NCBI GenBank assembly: GCA_963812335.1
Contig: CAWEUU010000004.1
Span: 695,865 to 759,864, forward strand
Direction of reading: 5' to 3'
DNA: 64,000 nucleotides
From: VRUE01 sp963812335
GTDB lineage: Bacteria > Actinomycetota > Thermoleophilia > Solirubrobacterales > 70-9
Shown piece by piece: positions 32,311-41,543 of the stretch. Under the pieces are notes generated by a model. That model did not search any database. It was given only the letters and a program-made list of their open reading frames with translations, and was not told where the DNA came from. The position numbers and the translations under genes were made by a program. Within the stretch, counting starts at the first letter, position 1; each line of letters opens with the position of its first letter.

Positions 32311-33189
32311 CAGCTCGGGGACGTCGGCGCCGTGCGGGGTGAAGGGGAGGCGGCGAACCTCGGCCCAGCCGTCGCAGCGGCGCTCCAGCTCGCCGCTGAC
32401 CTTGCCGGCGTCCTGCCAGGTGGTCCAGACGAGCACGGTCGGGCCGGCGCCGGAGATCGTCGCGCCGAGCGCGCCGAGGGCGCGCGCCTCGTCGACCAGA
32501 TCCATCGAGCGCGGGTAGAGCTCGCGGCGGCGCTCCTGGTGGATGCGGTCGGCGAGGCCGGAGGCGACGAGGTCGAGGTCGGCGCGCTCGAGGCCGAGCA
32601 CCAGCCGCGAGGCGGCGGCGACGTTGGCGACGGCGTCAGCGAGCGGCACCTCGGCCGGGATCGCCTCGCGGGCGCGCTCGGTCGAGACCTCCTCGGGGGG
32701 GATGACGACGATCGCCTCCAGCCCGCCGGGGGGATCGAAGCGGGCTGCGCTGGGCGCCCCGTCCGCCCCGGGACCGCAGACGACGAAGCCACCGTAGATC
32801 GCCGCCGCGACGTTGTCGGGGTGGCCCTCGATCTCGCTTGCCCGCGCCAGTAGCTCTTCTTTCGACAGCGCCAGCTCGTAGAGGTGGTCGGCGGCGACCA
32901 GGCCCGCGACGATCGCCGCGGCGCTGGAGCCGAGCCCGCGGCCGAGCGGGATCGCCTGGGTCAGCCGAAAGGCAATCCCGTCGGCCGGGTGCAGAGTCTC
33001 GAAGGCGCGCACGATCAGGTTGTCGCGGCCGGTGGGCACGTCCAGCGGCCCGGGGTCGAGGTCGAACTCGCCGGCCTCCTCCACCTCGAGCTCGAGGAAG
33101 AGGTCGAGCGCCGCCGCCATCACGTCGTAGCCCGGCCCGAGGTTGGCCGAGGAGGCGGGGACGCGGACGAGCCGGCGGCGCGCGGTCAA
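32308..33189 (-). CDS. thrB: Homoserine kinase
   Basis: ThrB phosphorylates homoserine to O-phosphohomoserine with ATP. The 293 residues carry the GHMP kinase signatures: ASSANLGPGYD near the N-terminus, the phosphate loop GRGLGSSAAA and the C-terminal GATISGAGPTVLVW. It overlaps the end of thrC by 4 bases, the last step in a chain of overlapping genes. Its stop codon forms the base of the terminator hairpin. The reaction feeds threonine synthase encoded just upstream. Confidence 0.95.
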   Translation of the reverse strand: MTARRRLVRVPASSANLGPGYDVMAAALDLFLELEVEEAGEFDLDPGPLDVPTGRDNLIVRAFETLHPADGIAFRLTQAIPLGRGLGSSAAAIVAGLVAADHLYELALSKEELLARASEIEGHPDNVAAAIYGGFVVCGPGADGAPSAARFDPPGGLEAIVVIPPEEVSTERAREAIPAEVPLADAVANVAAASRLVLGLERADLDLVASGLADRIHQERRRELYPRSMDLVDEARALGALGATISGAGPTVLVWTTWQDAGKVSGELERRCDGWAEVRRLPFTPHGADVPEL

Positions 33190-34250
33190 TCGAATACCGC
33201 GCGCTCGACGGCGCCGAGGTCGTTCTCGCAGTTGAGCACCGGCGGCGCTTCGGAGAGCGCCGTGTCGGGGTCCTTGAGGCCGTGGCCGGTGAGCACGCAG
33301 ACGACCGACTCCGGCGGCGCCGAGCCCGCGGCGAGCGGCAGGCCGTGGGCGAGCAGGCCGGCAACCGAGGCGGCCGAGGCCGGCTCACAGAAAACGCCCT
33401 CGCTGGCGGCGAGCCAGTGGTAGGCGTCGAGAATCTGCTGGTCGGAGACCGCCGCGACCCTGCCGCGCGAGCTGGTGAAGGCCGTCATCGCCTCCTCCCA
33501 GCGCGCCGGGTTGCCGATCCGGATCGCCGAGGCGACCGTCTCCGGCTCGGCGACCGGGGCGCCGCCGACCAGCGGCGCCGCGCCCTCGGCCTGGAAGCCG
33601 TAGACGATCGGCGCTGTCCCGGCCTGCTCGAAGCCGCGCCACCAGGCGGTCACGTTGCCGGCGTTGCCGACCGGGATCGCCAGGGCTCCCGGCGCCTCGC
33701 CGAGCTCCTCGATGACCTCGAACGCCGCCGTCATCTGGCCCTCGATCCGGTAGGGGTTGACCGAGTTGACCAGCTCGATCGGGTGCCGCTGGGCAAGCTC
33801 GCGGACGATCTGCAGCGCCTCGTCGAAGTTGCCCTGCAGGGCGACCACGCGGGCGCCGTGCATCAGCGCCTGCGCCAGCTTGCCGATCGCGATCTTGCCC
33901 TCGGGCACGATCACGGCGCCGCGCATCCCGGCCCGCGCCGCGTAGGCCGCGGCGCTGGCGGCGGTGTTGCCGGTCGAGGCGCAGATCACCGCCTCCGCCC
34001 CCCTCCCCTTCGCCCGCGAGACCGCAACGGTCATCCCCCGATCCTTGAACGACCCGGTCGGATTGGCCCCTTCGAACTTCAGATAGGCGCGGACGCCCAA
34101 CCGCTCGGACAGCCGCTCCGCATGAATCAGCGGCGTCGACCCCTCATTCAAGCTCACCACGGGATCGCCCGGCTCAAGCGACAACTGCTCCCGGTATCTG
34201 TCGATCAGCGGAAGGGGCATCAGCGAGGGGCGCCGGGGGTCCTCATACAA
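33186..34250 (-). CDS. thrC: Threonine synthase
   Basis: ThrC converts O-phosphohomoserine to threonine with PLP. The 354 residues are of the short actinobacterial type; NPTGSFKDRG holds the Schiff-base Lys69. CASTGNTAASAAAYAA is the phosphate-binding region, and a C-terminal CEPASAASVAGL motif is present. It overlaps hom by 8 bases upstream and thrB by 4 downstream, so expression is tightly coupled. Confidence 0.95.
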   Translation of the reverse strand: MYEDPRRPSLMPLPLIDRYREQLSLEPGDPVVSLNEGSTPLIHAERLSERLGVRAYLKFEGANPTGSFKDRGMTVAVSRAKGRGAEAVICASTGNTAASAAAYAARAGMRGAVIVPEGKIAIGKLAQALMHGARVVALQGNFDEALQIVRELAQRHPIELVNSVNPYRIEGQMTAAFEVIEELGEAPGALAIPVGNAGNVTAWWRGFEQAGTAPIVYGFQAEGAAPLVGGAPVAEPETVASAIRIGNPARWEEAMTAFTSSRGRVAAVSDQQILDAYHWLAASEGVFCEPASAASVAGLLAHGLPLAAGSAPPESVVCVLTGHGLKDPDTALSEAPPVLNCENDLGAVERAVFD

Positions 34251-35466
34251 ACTCCTCCTCGATCACCCGGATGAACCGAGGCGTCGAGCGAATCTCATCG
34301 AGCCCAGCGATCTCTTCGACCGCCGCGGCGAAACTCGACTCGAGGCACTCGTGGACGACCATCACCAGGCGCGCGTCGTCGCCGAAGCCGCGCTGGACGA
34401 CGCTCTTGACCGAGATCTCGTTCTCGCCCAGCACCTGCGCGATGTGTGCGAGGACGCCGGGCTCGTCGGCGACCTCGAGGTGCAGGTAGAAGGAGGAGGT
34501 GACATCGGCGACCAGCGGCAGCCGCTCGCGCGCCTCGTGCACGGGCGCCTCGCCGGAGAGGATCGAGACGACGTCGCCGAGCACGGCCGAGGCGGTCTCG
34601 ACCCCGCCGGCGCCGGGGCCGGACATCGTCACCTCGGTGATTTCCGGCGCCTCGACCATGACCGCGTTGAAGGGGCCGCCGACGGGCGCCAGCGGGTGGC
34701 CGCCGTAGAGGAAGCAGGGGAAGACGCGGACGCTGATACCGCCGTCGCGGCGCTCGGCGACGCCGAGCAGCTTCAGCGAGAGGCCGAACTCCTTGGCGTA
34801 GGCGAGGTCGTCCGGCGTAACCCCCTCGATCCCCTCGTAGGGAACCTGGTCGAGGCCGACCGGCGTGTGGAAGGCGAGCCGGGCGAGGATCGCCATCTTC
34901 GCCGCCGCGTCGGCACCGTTGACGTCGTCGCTCGGATCGGCCTCGGCGTAGCCCAGCTCCTGAGCGCGGGCCAGCACCTGCTCGTAGGCGGCGCCGCTGG
35001 CGGCCATCTCGGTGAGGATGAAGTTGGTCGTGCCGTTGACGATGCCGAAGACCTTGTCGATCTCGGTTACGCCGAAGCTCTCCTGGATCGTGCGCACAAT
35101 CGGGATCACGCCCGCGACCGCTGCCTCGAAGCGCAGCTGCACGCCGGCCTCGCGGGCAATGCCGAAGAGCTCGTCGCCGTGCTGGGCGAGCAGCTGCTTG
35201 TTGGCGGTGACGACGGGGCGCCCCGCGCGCAGCGCGTCGATCACGTAGGTGCGGGCGGGGTCGGTGCCGCCGATCAGCTCGACGACCAGGTCGGAGCGCT
35301 CGAGGATCTCGCCGATCTCGCCCTCGCTGCGGGTCAGCGTGCCGGCCAGCTCCGGCCGCCGCCCGGTCGCCGCCTCGATCGCGCCGGCTCGCTCGGAGAG
35401 CAGCTCGGCGAAGGCGGCGCCGACCGTGCCACGGCCGAGCAGCCCGATGCGGACGGGGTCAGACAT
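34243..35466 (-). CDS. hom: Homoserine dehydrogenase with C-terminal ACT domain
   Basis: Hom reduces aspartate semialdehyde to homoserine with NAD(P)H. The 407 residues hold an N-terminal Rossmann fold (IGLLGRGTVGAAF), the catalytic domain (GIVNGTTNFILTEM, then ADPSDDVNGADAAAK) and an ACT domain (SFYLHLEVADEPGVLAHIAQ) from about residue 325. The ACT domain normally gives feedback inhibition by threonine. It overlaps both neighbours by 8 bases. Aspartokinase and aspartate-semialdehyde dehydrogenase are not in the window. Confidence 0.95.
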   Translation of the reverse strand: MSDPVRIGLLGRGTVGAAFAELLSERAGAIEAATGRRPELAGTLTRSEGEIGEILERSDLVVELIGGTDPARTYVIDALRAGRPVVTANKQLLAQHGDELFGIAREAGVQLRFEAAVAGVIPIVRTIQESFGVTEIDKVFGIVNGTTNFILTEMAASGAAYEQVLARAQELGYAEADPSDDVNGADAAAKMAILARLAFHTPVGLDQVPYEGIEGVTPDDLAYAKEFGLSLKLLGVAERRDGGISVRVFPCFLYGGHPLAPVGGPFNAVMVEAPEITEVTMSGPGAGGVETASAVLGDVVSILSGEAPVHEARERLPLVADVTSSFYLHLEVADEPGVLAHIAQVLGENEISVKSVVQRGFGDDARLVMVVHECLESSFAAAVEEIAGLDEIRSTPRFIRVIEEEFV

Positions 35467-36763
35467 CGCGGGAGGTCAGGTCCTCGAAGGTCTCGCGACG
35501 GACGACGACGCGTGCCTCGCCGTCGCGGCAGAAGATCACCGGCGGCCGGGTGACGCCGTTGTAGTTGCTCGCCATCGCGTGCCCGTAGGCGCCGGTCGCC
35601 GGCGTGACCAGCACGTCGCCGACCGCGGGGGTGGCCAGCTCGACATCGCGGACGATCACGTCGCCGGACTCGCAGTGCATGCCGGCGATCGTCGCCAGCG
35701 TCTCGGGCGCGGCGCCGGCGCGGTCGGCGATCGTCGCCTCGTAGCGGGAGCCGTAGAGCATCGGCCGCATGTTGTCGGACATGCCACCGTCGACGGCGAC
35801 GTAGGTGCGCACGCCGGGGATCTCCTTGACCGTGCCGACCCTGTAGGCGGTGAGGCCGGCGTTGCCGACCAGCGAGCGGCCGGGCTCGACCAGGATCCGC
35901 ACGTCGGGGCCGAAGAGCTCGTCGACGGCGCGTGCCTTGACCTCGACGTAGGAGTCGATCGAGGGCGGCTCGTCCTCGCCGGTGTAGGCGATCCCGAGCC
36001 CGCCGCCGACGTTGACCAGCCGGCACCAATCGCCGGCCAGCCCGGCGATCGCCCGGATCGCCAGCTTGTAGGGCTCGAGCTCGAAGATCTGCGAGCCGAT
36101 GTGGGCGTGCAGGCCGACCAGGTTGAGCTGATCGGAGTCGAGCACGCGCTCGATCGCGCGCGCCGCCAGCCCGTCCTCGAGCCCGAAGCCGAACTTCGAG
36201 TCGAGCTGCCCGGTCTGGATGTAGTCGTGGGTCGAGGGCTTGATCCCCGGCGTCACGCGGATCAGCACGTCCTGGGGCCGGTCGAGCAGCCGCTCGCAGC
36301 GCTCGATCTCGTCGAAGGAGTCGAGGATCAGGTGGCCGACACCGGCCCGCGAGGCGAGCAGGATCTCCTCGTCGCTCTTGTTGTTGCCGTGCATGTGGAT
36401 CCGGGCCGGATCGAAGCCGGCGCGCAGCGCCATGTGCAGCTCGCCGCCGGAGGCGACGTCGACCGAGAGGCCCTCCTCGGCGAAGAGGCGGTAGGCCGCC
36501 GTGCAGGGGAAGGCCTTGCTGGCGTAGAGGACTTCGAACTCGCGGCCGCGGCGCTCGAACGCCTCGCGGTAGGCCCGCGCCCGAGCCCGCATCTCATCCT
36601 CGGCGTAGACGTAGGCGGGAGTGCCGAGCTCGGCGGCGAGATCGACCACGTCGCAGCCCGCGATCTCGAGGTGGCCGCGCTCGTTCACGCGGCTGCCCGC
36701 CGGGTAGACCGGTGAGCCCGCGATCGGGTCGGCGACCGCACCTGCCTGTCCGCGCTCGGGCAT
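35459..36763 (-). CDS. lysA: Diaminopimelate decarboxylase
   Basis: LysA decarboxylates meso-diaminopimelate to lysine with PLP. LYASKAFPC carries the PLP lysine, HIGSQIF and NVGGGLGI bind the cofactor phosphate, and GMHCESGDVI holds the catalytic cysteine. With ATG 36763 the protein has 434 residues; an in-frame ATG at 36814 would add 17 poorly conserved residues. It opens the lysA-hom-thrC-thrB operon, the common actinobacterial arrangement that balances lysine and threonine branches. No attenuator or riboswitch is obvious in the 52 bases upstream. Confidence 0.95.
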   Translation of the reverse strand: MPERGQAGAVADPIAGSPVYPAGSRVNERGHLEIAGCDVVDLAAELGTPAYVYAEDEMRARARAYREAFERRGREFEVLYASKAFPCTAAYRLFAEEGLSVDVASGGELHMALRAGFDPARIHMHGNNKSDEEILLASRAGVGHLILDSFDEIERCERLLDRPQDVLIRVTPGIKPSTHDYIQTGQLDSKFGFGLEDGLAARAIERVLDSDQLNLVGLHAHIGSQIFELEPYKLAIRAIAGLAGDWCRLVNVGGGLGIAYTGEDEPPSIDSYVEVKARAVDELFGPDVRILVEPGRSLVGNAGLTAYRVGTVKEIPGVRTYVAVDGGMSDNMRPMLYGSRYEATIADRAGAAPETLATIAGMHCESGDVIVRDVELATPAVGDVLVTPATGAYGHAMASNYNGVTRPPVIFCRDGEARVVVRRETFEDLTSRDV

Positions 36764-36815
36764 GGCACGGCATTGTGACGGTAAGAGCGAAAGCCCGGCT
36801 AGCCGCCCCGCCACA

Positions 36816-37499
36816 TCAGTGGCCGAGCAGGCCGCCGACCGTGTCTTTGACTTTTTCGGTCGTCTTGTCGACCGTTTTGCCGACCGTGGACTCGGGGCCG
36901 GCGACGCCGTTGACGACTTCTTCGGTGGTCTGGGTGACGCCGGTCCCGCCGAGCGCGCCGCCGGTCGCTTCGTCGACCCCGGAGACGGTGTCGTTGACGG
37001 CGCCGGTCACCGTCTCGGAGGGCGAAGACGCACCACCTCCACCACCGCCGGAGCCGGACGACGGTTTGGTCGCCCCTCCACCGGATCCACCACCACCGCT
37101 ACCGCCGCCGCCCGACGACGTGCCGGTCGAGTCAGCGGAAGGAGCCGAGTCGGGCGTACCCCCGCCGGGGCTCGATCCGGGTGCGCCCTCCGGAACGCCT
37201 GCAGCCGGCCTGCCCAAGCCCGGCGATACCGAGCCCGCCCCGCCGCGACGGAGTCGAGCGTTGCCGTTCGTACCGCTTGCAGCCCTAATCCCGCGACCCG
37301 AGCCTGCGATAGCCGAAGCGTCCGTTCCGGCCGGTCGTCGCTCGATGGCGGAGTCCTGACCACCCCCGGCGAGACCGGCAAGCGGCCAATCTCGCAACAC
37401 CTGAAGCGACACGAGCATGACGAACACGACCACGGCCACCGCGATCAGAGTCGTGCCTGAGACTGCGCCTACCAGATAGGAGCGGGCTTGACGAATCAT
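36816..37499 (-). CDS. Membrane-anchored Gly/Ser-rich low-complexity protein
   Basis: One N-terminal membrane segment (SGTTLIAVAVVVFVMLVSLQVL) anchors a 190-residue extracytoplasmic tail. The tail is disordered and rich in Gly, Ser, Pro and Thr, with several G4S-like stretches, then a C-terminal part rich in Thr/Val/Glu/Lys. No domain is recognisable. It lies between lysA and an M23 peptidase gene on the same strand. A spacer or cell-wall role is possible. The low-complexity coding makes the frame choice less certain, but the hydrophobic N-terminus and good spacing support it. Confidence 0.6.
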   Translation of the reverse strand: MIRQARSYLVGAVSGTTLIAVAVVVFVMLVSLQVLRDWPLAGLAGGGQDSAIERRPAGTDASAIAGSGRGIRAASGTNGNARLRRGGAGSVSPGLGRPAAGVPEGAPGSSPGGGTPDSAPSADSTGTSSGGGGSGGGGSGGGATKPSSGSGGGGGGASSPSETVTGAVNDTVSGVDEATGGALGGTGVTQTTEEVVNGVAGPESTVGKTVDKTTEKVKDTVGGLLGH

Positions 37500-37551
37500 C
37501 GGCTCTCCACTACCCAGGGTAGCCGGACTGCAACGGATATGTGAGGGACTC

Positions 37552-38730
37552 CTACAGGTAGCCGAGCGGGTCGGTCGGCGCGCCGCTGATCCGCACCTCG
37601 AAGTGGAGGTGATCGCCGTAGCAGTGGCCGGTGCAGCCGACGTAGCCGATCACGTCTCCCTGCGAGACGCTGCCCGAGGTGACCGCGAACGAAGACTGAT
37701 GGGCGTAACAGGTCTGCAGGCCGCCGCCGTGGTCGAGGCAGCTGAAGTTGCCGTATCCGCCGCTCTCTGCTTCGGACTGGACCAGCACGACCGAGCCGGC
37801 GTCGGCGGCGCGGATCGGCGTCCCCGCGGGCACGGCGATGTCGATGCCCTCGTGCATGCGCCCCCAGCGGGAGCCGAACCCGGAGACGACCGGGCCGTTG
37901 ACCGGCCAGATCATCGACCCCGATCCGTAGCGCACCGGCCCGGCCGGCAACGGCGCCGACGCGCTGGCGCTGAGCTGCGCGGCGATTTCTGCCTGGATCG
38001 AGGCGAGGTCGCCCTCGATCTTGTGCTCGTGGCTGCTGATCGTCGAGAGTGCCGCCTCGCGCTGGCGGCGCACCGAGACCAGCTTCGCCTGGCGGCTCTG
38101 CACCGCGGAGCGGGCTGCGGCCAGTGCCTGCTCTTCGGCGGCGATCGCGTCGCGCGCCGCTTCGATCCGGTTCTTCGCCGAGCGCAGGCGGGCGACGGTG
38201 CTCTTGACCTGGTCGCGCAGGTCGCGGACGCGGGTGACGACCGCCTCATCGAGGCCGTTGATGCGGTTCAGGTACTCGGTGCGGTTGACCAGCTCGTCGT
38301 AGCCACCTGACTCGACCAACACATTGAGGATGTCCGGCGTGCCGGCCTCGTAGATCGCGACAAGACGGTCGCGCAGCGCGACCAGCGCCCGTTTGAGGCG
38401 AGCACGGACGACCGCGAGGTGCTTCTTCGCAACGTCGAGCTCGTCCACGGCCCGGTCGAGCTCGGCCTGCTTGGCGTCGAGCCGCGCCTGCGCCTCGGCC
38501 TCCTGCGCCCGCAGTGTCGCGACCTCACCGGTAAGCCGTTCGATCCGATCGCGGTAACGGGTAATCGTGGTCGTGAGCACACCCTTGCGCTCACGCACGT
38601 GAGAAAGCTTCGCTTCCTTCTCTTCCTGCTTCTCGTAGATGTCTTGCGCCGCCGCGCCGGAAACGCCCAGCAGGACAAGCGCCGCCACGGCAGCCGCCAA
38701 CGCCGCCGCGCCAAGGCGAGTCATAAGCAT
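37552..38730 (-). CDS. Secreted coiled-coil M23 peptidase (LytM/NlpD-like)
   Basis: The 392-residue precursor has a signal peptide (MLMTRLGAAAL.. to GAAAQ) and a long coiled coil (about 30-245, like EnvC). The C-terminal M23 domain has HEGIDIAVPAGTPI (first His and Asp ligands) and HLHFEVR near the end. All zinc ligands appear present, so it may cut peptidoglycan cross-bridges, with the coiled coil as regulator, as in EnvC/NlpD or RipC-type systems. TAGCCT (38738-38743 on minus) ends 7 bases before ATG 38730, supporting a leaderless start over the ATG two codons later. Confidence 0.9.
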   Translation of the reverse strand: MLMTRLGAAALAAAVAALVLLGVSGAAAQDIYEKQEEKEAKLSHVRERKGVLTTTITRYRDRIERLTGEVATLRAQEAEAQARLDAKQAELDRAVDELDVAKKHLAVVRARLKRALVALRDRLVAIYEAGTPDILNVLVESGGYDELVNRTEYLNRINGLDEAVVTRVRDLRDQVKSTVARLRSAKNRIEAARDAIAAEEQALAAARSAVQSRQAKLVSVRRQREAALSTISSHEHKIEGDLASIQAEIAAQLSASASAPLPAGPVRYGSGSMIWPVNGPVVSGFGSRWGRMHEGIDIAVPAGTPIRAADAGSVVLVQSEAESGGYGNFSCLDHGGGLQTCYAHQSSFAVTSGSVSQGDVIGYVGCTGHCYGDHLHFEVRISGAPTDPLGYL

Positions 38731-38737
38731 CGCGAGC

Positions 38738-38743
38738 AGGCTA
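38738..38743 (-). promoter_or_regulatory. -10 hexamer TAGCCT for the M23 peptidase gene
   Basis: On the minus strand it ends 7 bases before ATG 38730. Confidence 0.45.
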
Positions 38744-38798
38744 GCGGGGCCGGCTAACCGTCAGGCAAGGGCAATCGGACCCTGCAACCAGCCTTGCG

Positions 38799-40067
38799 CT
38801 ACGCCGCGACCGGCTCTTTAGCCGCGGCCTTCTCGGCCTCGGCAACGACTTCGGCGGCGTAGCCGAGCCGCTCGGCGTATTCACGCGCCTGCATGCGCGA
38901 GATCACCATCCGCTGGATCTCGGCCGTGCCCTCGAACAGCTGGTAGATCTTGGCGTCGCGGAAGAACTTCTCCAGCGGGCTCTCGGTGCTCCAGGCGTCC
39001 GGGCCGACCAGGTCCATCAGCGTCGTCGTCGCCCACATCGTCACGTCACCGGCCTTGAGCTTCGACATCGAGCCCTGACCGCCGCGCATCGGGATGCCGT
39101 TGCGCCCCATCCAGGCGGCCCGCTGGACCAGCAGGCGGGCGGCCTCGATCTCGGTCGCGACGTCGGCCAGCGTCTGCTGGATGCGCTGCGTCGCCAGCAG
39201 CGGCGTGCCGCCCTCGGAGCGGCCGTCGAGGTACTCGAGGGTCCACTCGTAGGCGGCCTGGGCGATTCCGAGCGCCGAGGCGCCGACCAGCGGCCGGGTG
39301 ATCTCGAAGGTCGCCAGCGCGTCGGCGCCGCGCGACTTCTTGCCTTCGCGCCCGCGCTGCAGCTTCTTCTCCAGCTTCTCCTCGCCGCCGAGCAGGTTCT
39401 CGGCCGGAATCCGGCAGTCCTCGAGGATGATCTCGGCGGTGTGCGAGGCGCGGATGCCGAGCTTCGACTCCTTCTTGCCCTGACCGAGGCCGGGCGTGTC
39501 CTTGCCGATCACGAAGGAGGCCTGTCCGCGGGTGCCGAGGCTCGGGTCGACGGTGGCGACGACGACGTGGACATCGGCGATGCCGCCGTTGGTGATGAAG
39601 ACCTTGGTGCCGTTGAGGACCCACTCGTCGCCGTCGCGCTTCGCCGTCGTCTTCAGGCTCTTCACGTCGGAGCCGGCCTGCGGCTCGGTCACCGCGTAGG
39701 CGCCGAGCTTGACCTCCTCGCCGGCGCCGAAGCACTCGGGCACCCACTGGGCGATCTGCTCGGGCGTGCCGGAGGAGGCGATGCCGGCGGCGGCGAGGCC
39801 GGAGCCGGAAATCGCCAGGGCGATCCCGGCGCAGCCCCAGTGGAACTCCTCGGCCGAGATCACCTGCATCTGGCCATCGGCGTCCGAGGCCGAGCGCTGG
39901 ATCGCCTCGAGGCCCTGGAAGCCCTGCTTACGCGCCTCCTTGATCACCTCCCAGGGGGTGCTCTCCTCTTCGTCGTGCTTGCGCGCGGCGGGACGGATCA
40001 CGTCGCGGGCGAAGGCCCGGGCGCTGTCTTTGAACTCCTGCTGCTCCTCGTTCAGTGCGAAATCCAT
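38799..40067 (-). CDS. Acyl-CoA dehydrogenase
   Basis: This flavoprotein oxidises acyl-CoA to trans-2-enoyl-CoA, the first step of beta-oxidation. The 422 residues show the family blocks YAVTEPQAGSDVKSL (FAD/acyl contact), FITNGGIADVHVV, and the C-terminal FEGTAEIQRMVISR with the usual catalytic-Glu region. A Gly/Lys-rich stretch (KLEKKLQRGREGKKSRG) near residue 235 is an unusual insert; chain length and substrate cannot be told. GAGGGGG precedes ATG 40067. A TetR-type palindrome stands 43 bases upstream, so it is probably repressed until fatty acyl-CoA is present. Confidence 0.92.
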   Translation of the reverse strand: MDFALNEEQQEFKDSARAFARDVIRPAARKHDEEESTPWEVIKEARKQGFQGLEAIQRSASDADGQMQVISAEEFHWGCAGIALAISGSGLAAAGIASSGTPEQIAQWVPECFGAGEEVKLGAYAVTEPQAGSDVKSLKTTAKRDGDEWVLNGTKVFITNGGIADVHVVVATVDPSLGTRGQASFVIGKDTPGLGQGKKESKLGIRASHTAEIILEDCRIPAENLLGGEEKLEKKLQRGREGKKSRGADALATFEITRPLVGASALGIAQAAYEWTLEYLDGRSEGGTPLLATQRIQQTLADVATEIEAARLLVQRAAWMGRNGIPMRGGQGSMSKLKAGDVTMWATTTLMDLVGPDAWSTESPLEKFFRDAKIYQLFEGTAEIQRMVISRMQAREYAERLGYAAEVVAEAEKAAAKEPVAA

Positions 40068-40109
40068 CCGTCCCCCTCGTCTACCGCGTCTCTTGTTGAA
40101 GGCTGTTGA

Positions 40110-40125
40110 TTGACTGGTCAGTCAA
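40110..40125. promoter_or_regulatory. TetR-type palindrome TTGACTG-GT-CAGTCAA
   Basis: A perfect 7+2+7 dyad 43-58 bases upstream of the acyl-CoA dehydrogenase start and 59-74 bases before the divergent CWB2 gene. It resembles the palindrome at 47381-47396 ahead of the thiolase. Confidence 0.6.
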
Positions 40126-40170
40126 CCGTCCCGCGAAGCTTAGCTGACCAACCAGCCAGGTCTGCGCCTG

Positions 40171-40176
40171 TAGCTT
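40171..40176 (+). promoter_or_regulatory. -10 hexamer TAGCTT for the CWB2-like gene
   Basis: It ends 7 bases before GTG 40184. Confidence 0.4.
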
Positions 40177-40183
40177 TCCGACC

Positions 40184-41536
40184 GTGGCGCGTGAGCAACC
40201 GATCAACGCCGAGGTGCCGGGGGCTCGGCCGCAGGGCGGAGCGGCTCCAAAGCCCGAGCAGCCGCCGGCCCAGGCCCGCAGGCCCGCGGCCAAGCCGGAG
40301 CGGCGGCGCAAGGAGAAGCGGCCGCGCAAGCCGATCCCCGGCGCGCTGAAGGCGATCGCAGGGCTGTTCGTGCTGGCGATCGTCTTCATCGTCGCCGCGA
40401 TCCTCGGTGGCGGGGGCGGCAACGAGGAGGCAGATGGACCGGCGCCGGTCAGCGGGACGCCCAGCACCCCTGCCGAAGCGCCCGCCACCCAGACGCCGGA
40501 AGACCTCGGCTACCCGGCCTTCGCCACCGCGAACACGACCCGCGTCGGCGGCGCCGACGCGGCCGACAACGCAGCCGGCGTCGCCCTCGCGGTCCATCCC
40601 TCGATCGAGCCCGCGCAGCAACCGGATGCGGTCACGGTCGTCGACGCCGGAGACTGGGCCACCGCTCTCGCCGCGGCCGTGTTGACGGCGCCGCCGGTCG
40701 GAGCGCCGCTGCTGGTCTCCGAGACAGATGAGATGCCCGACGTGACCGCGGAAGCGCTCGCGGCGCTGGGGCCGCGCGGTGGCCGCGAGACCGCCGGCGC
40801 CCAGGTCTTCGCGATCGGCGCCGCGACCGTGCCCGCCGATCTGAGGACGAGCCGCGTCCGCGCCGGCGGCGCCGCCGGCGCCGCGGCAATCGCCGCGCTG
40901 CGCGGGAAGCTCTCCGGCTCGCCGCCGCAGCACATCGTCGTCGCGTCCTCCGCTGAGCCGGCTCTCGCGATGCCGGCCGCCGCCTGGGCGGCGCGCTCGG
41001 GCGACCCGGTCCTCTTCACCGCGCCGGACAAGCTCGACAAACCGACCGCGACCGCCCTCGAAGCCAACCCCAAGGTGCCCGTCTACGTGCTCGGTCCCTC
41101 GGCCGCGATCTCCTCGAACGTCGTGCGCGAAATCGATCAGGCCGGTGGCCGCGTGCGCCGCGTCTCCGGCGAGGACCCGGTCGCCAACGCGATCGCATTC
41201 GCCCGCTACGCCGACGGCAGCTTCGGCTGGGACGTCAACGACCCCGGCCACGGCTTCGTCGTCACCCGCTCCGAGGAACCGCTCGACGCGGCCGCCGCGG
41301 CGCCGCTCTCCGCCGCGGGAACCTGGGGGCCGTTGCTGCTCACCGACAGCGCCGATACCCTTCCGGCAGCGCTGCGCGGGTATCTGCTCGACGTCAAGCC
41401 GGGCTACACGACCGACCCGACGCGCGCCTTCTACAACCACATCTGGGTGATCGGAGACCAGGAGTCGATCGGCGTGAGCGAGCAGGCGGAAATGGACAGG
41501 CTGGCGGCGCTGGCCAGAATCGGCGGCGGGAAGTGA
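40184..41536 (+). CDS. Membrane-anchored protein with cell-wall-binding repeat 2-like domain
   Basis: The 450 residues comprise a basic, Pro/Arg-rich cytoplasmic N-terminus of about 55 residues, one membrane segment (ALKAIAGLFVLAIVFIVAAIL), a linker, and an extracellular region from about 105. That region has TTRVGGADAADNAAGVALAV, VTVVDAGDWATALAAAVL and VYVLGPSAAISSNVVREI, the alternating pattern of CWB2 repeats that bind wall polymers. No enzymatic domain is present. It may tether or scaffold other wall proteins. It is followed within 7 bases by a small gene and then a metallo-hydrolase on the same strand. Confidence 0.8.
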   Translation: MAREQPINAEVPGARPQGGAAPKPEQPPAQARRPAAKPERRRKEKRPRKPIPGALKAIAGLFVLAIVFIVAAILGGGGGNEEADGPAPVSGTPSTPAEAPATQTPEDLGYPAFATANTTRVGGADAADNAAGVALAVHPSIEPAQQPDAVTVVDAGDWATALAAAVLTAPPVGAPLLVSETDEMPDVTAEALAALGPRGGRETAGAQVFAIGAATVPADLRTSRVRAGGAAGAAAIAALRGKLSGSPPQHIVVASSAEPALAMPAAAWAARSGDPVLFTAPDKLDKPTATALEANPKVPVYVLGPSAAISSNVVREIDQAGGRVRRVSGEDPVANAIAFARYADGSFGWDVNDPGHGFVVTRSEEPLDAAAAAPLSAAGTWGPLLLTDSADTLPAALRGYLLDVKPGYTTDPTRAFYNHIWVIGDQESIGVSEQAEMDRLAALARIGGGK

Positions 41537-41543
41537 GGCTCCT

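Noticed and set aside
36816..37499. Gly/Ser-rich repeats as a CRISPR or tandem-repeat array
   Set aside because: The repetition is low-complexity coding for Gly and Ser, without regular repeat-spacer structure.
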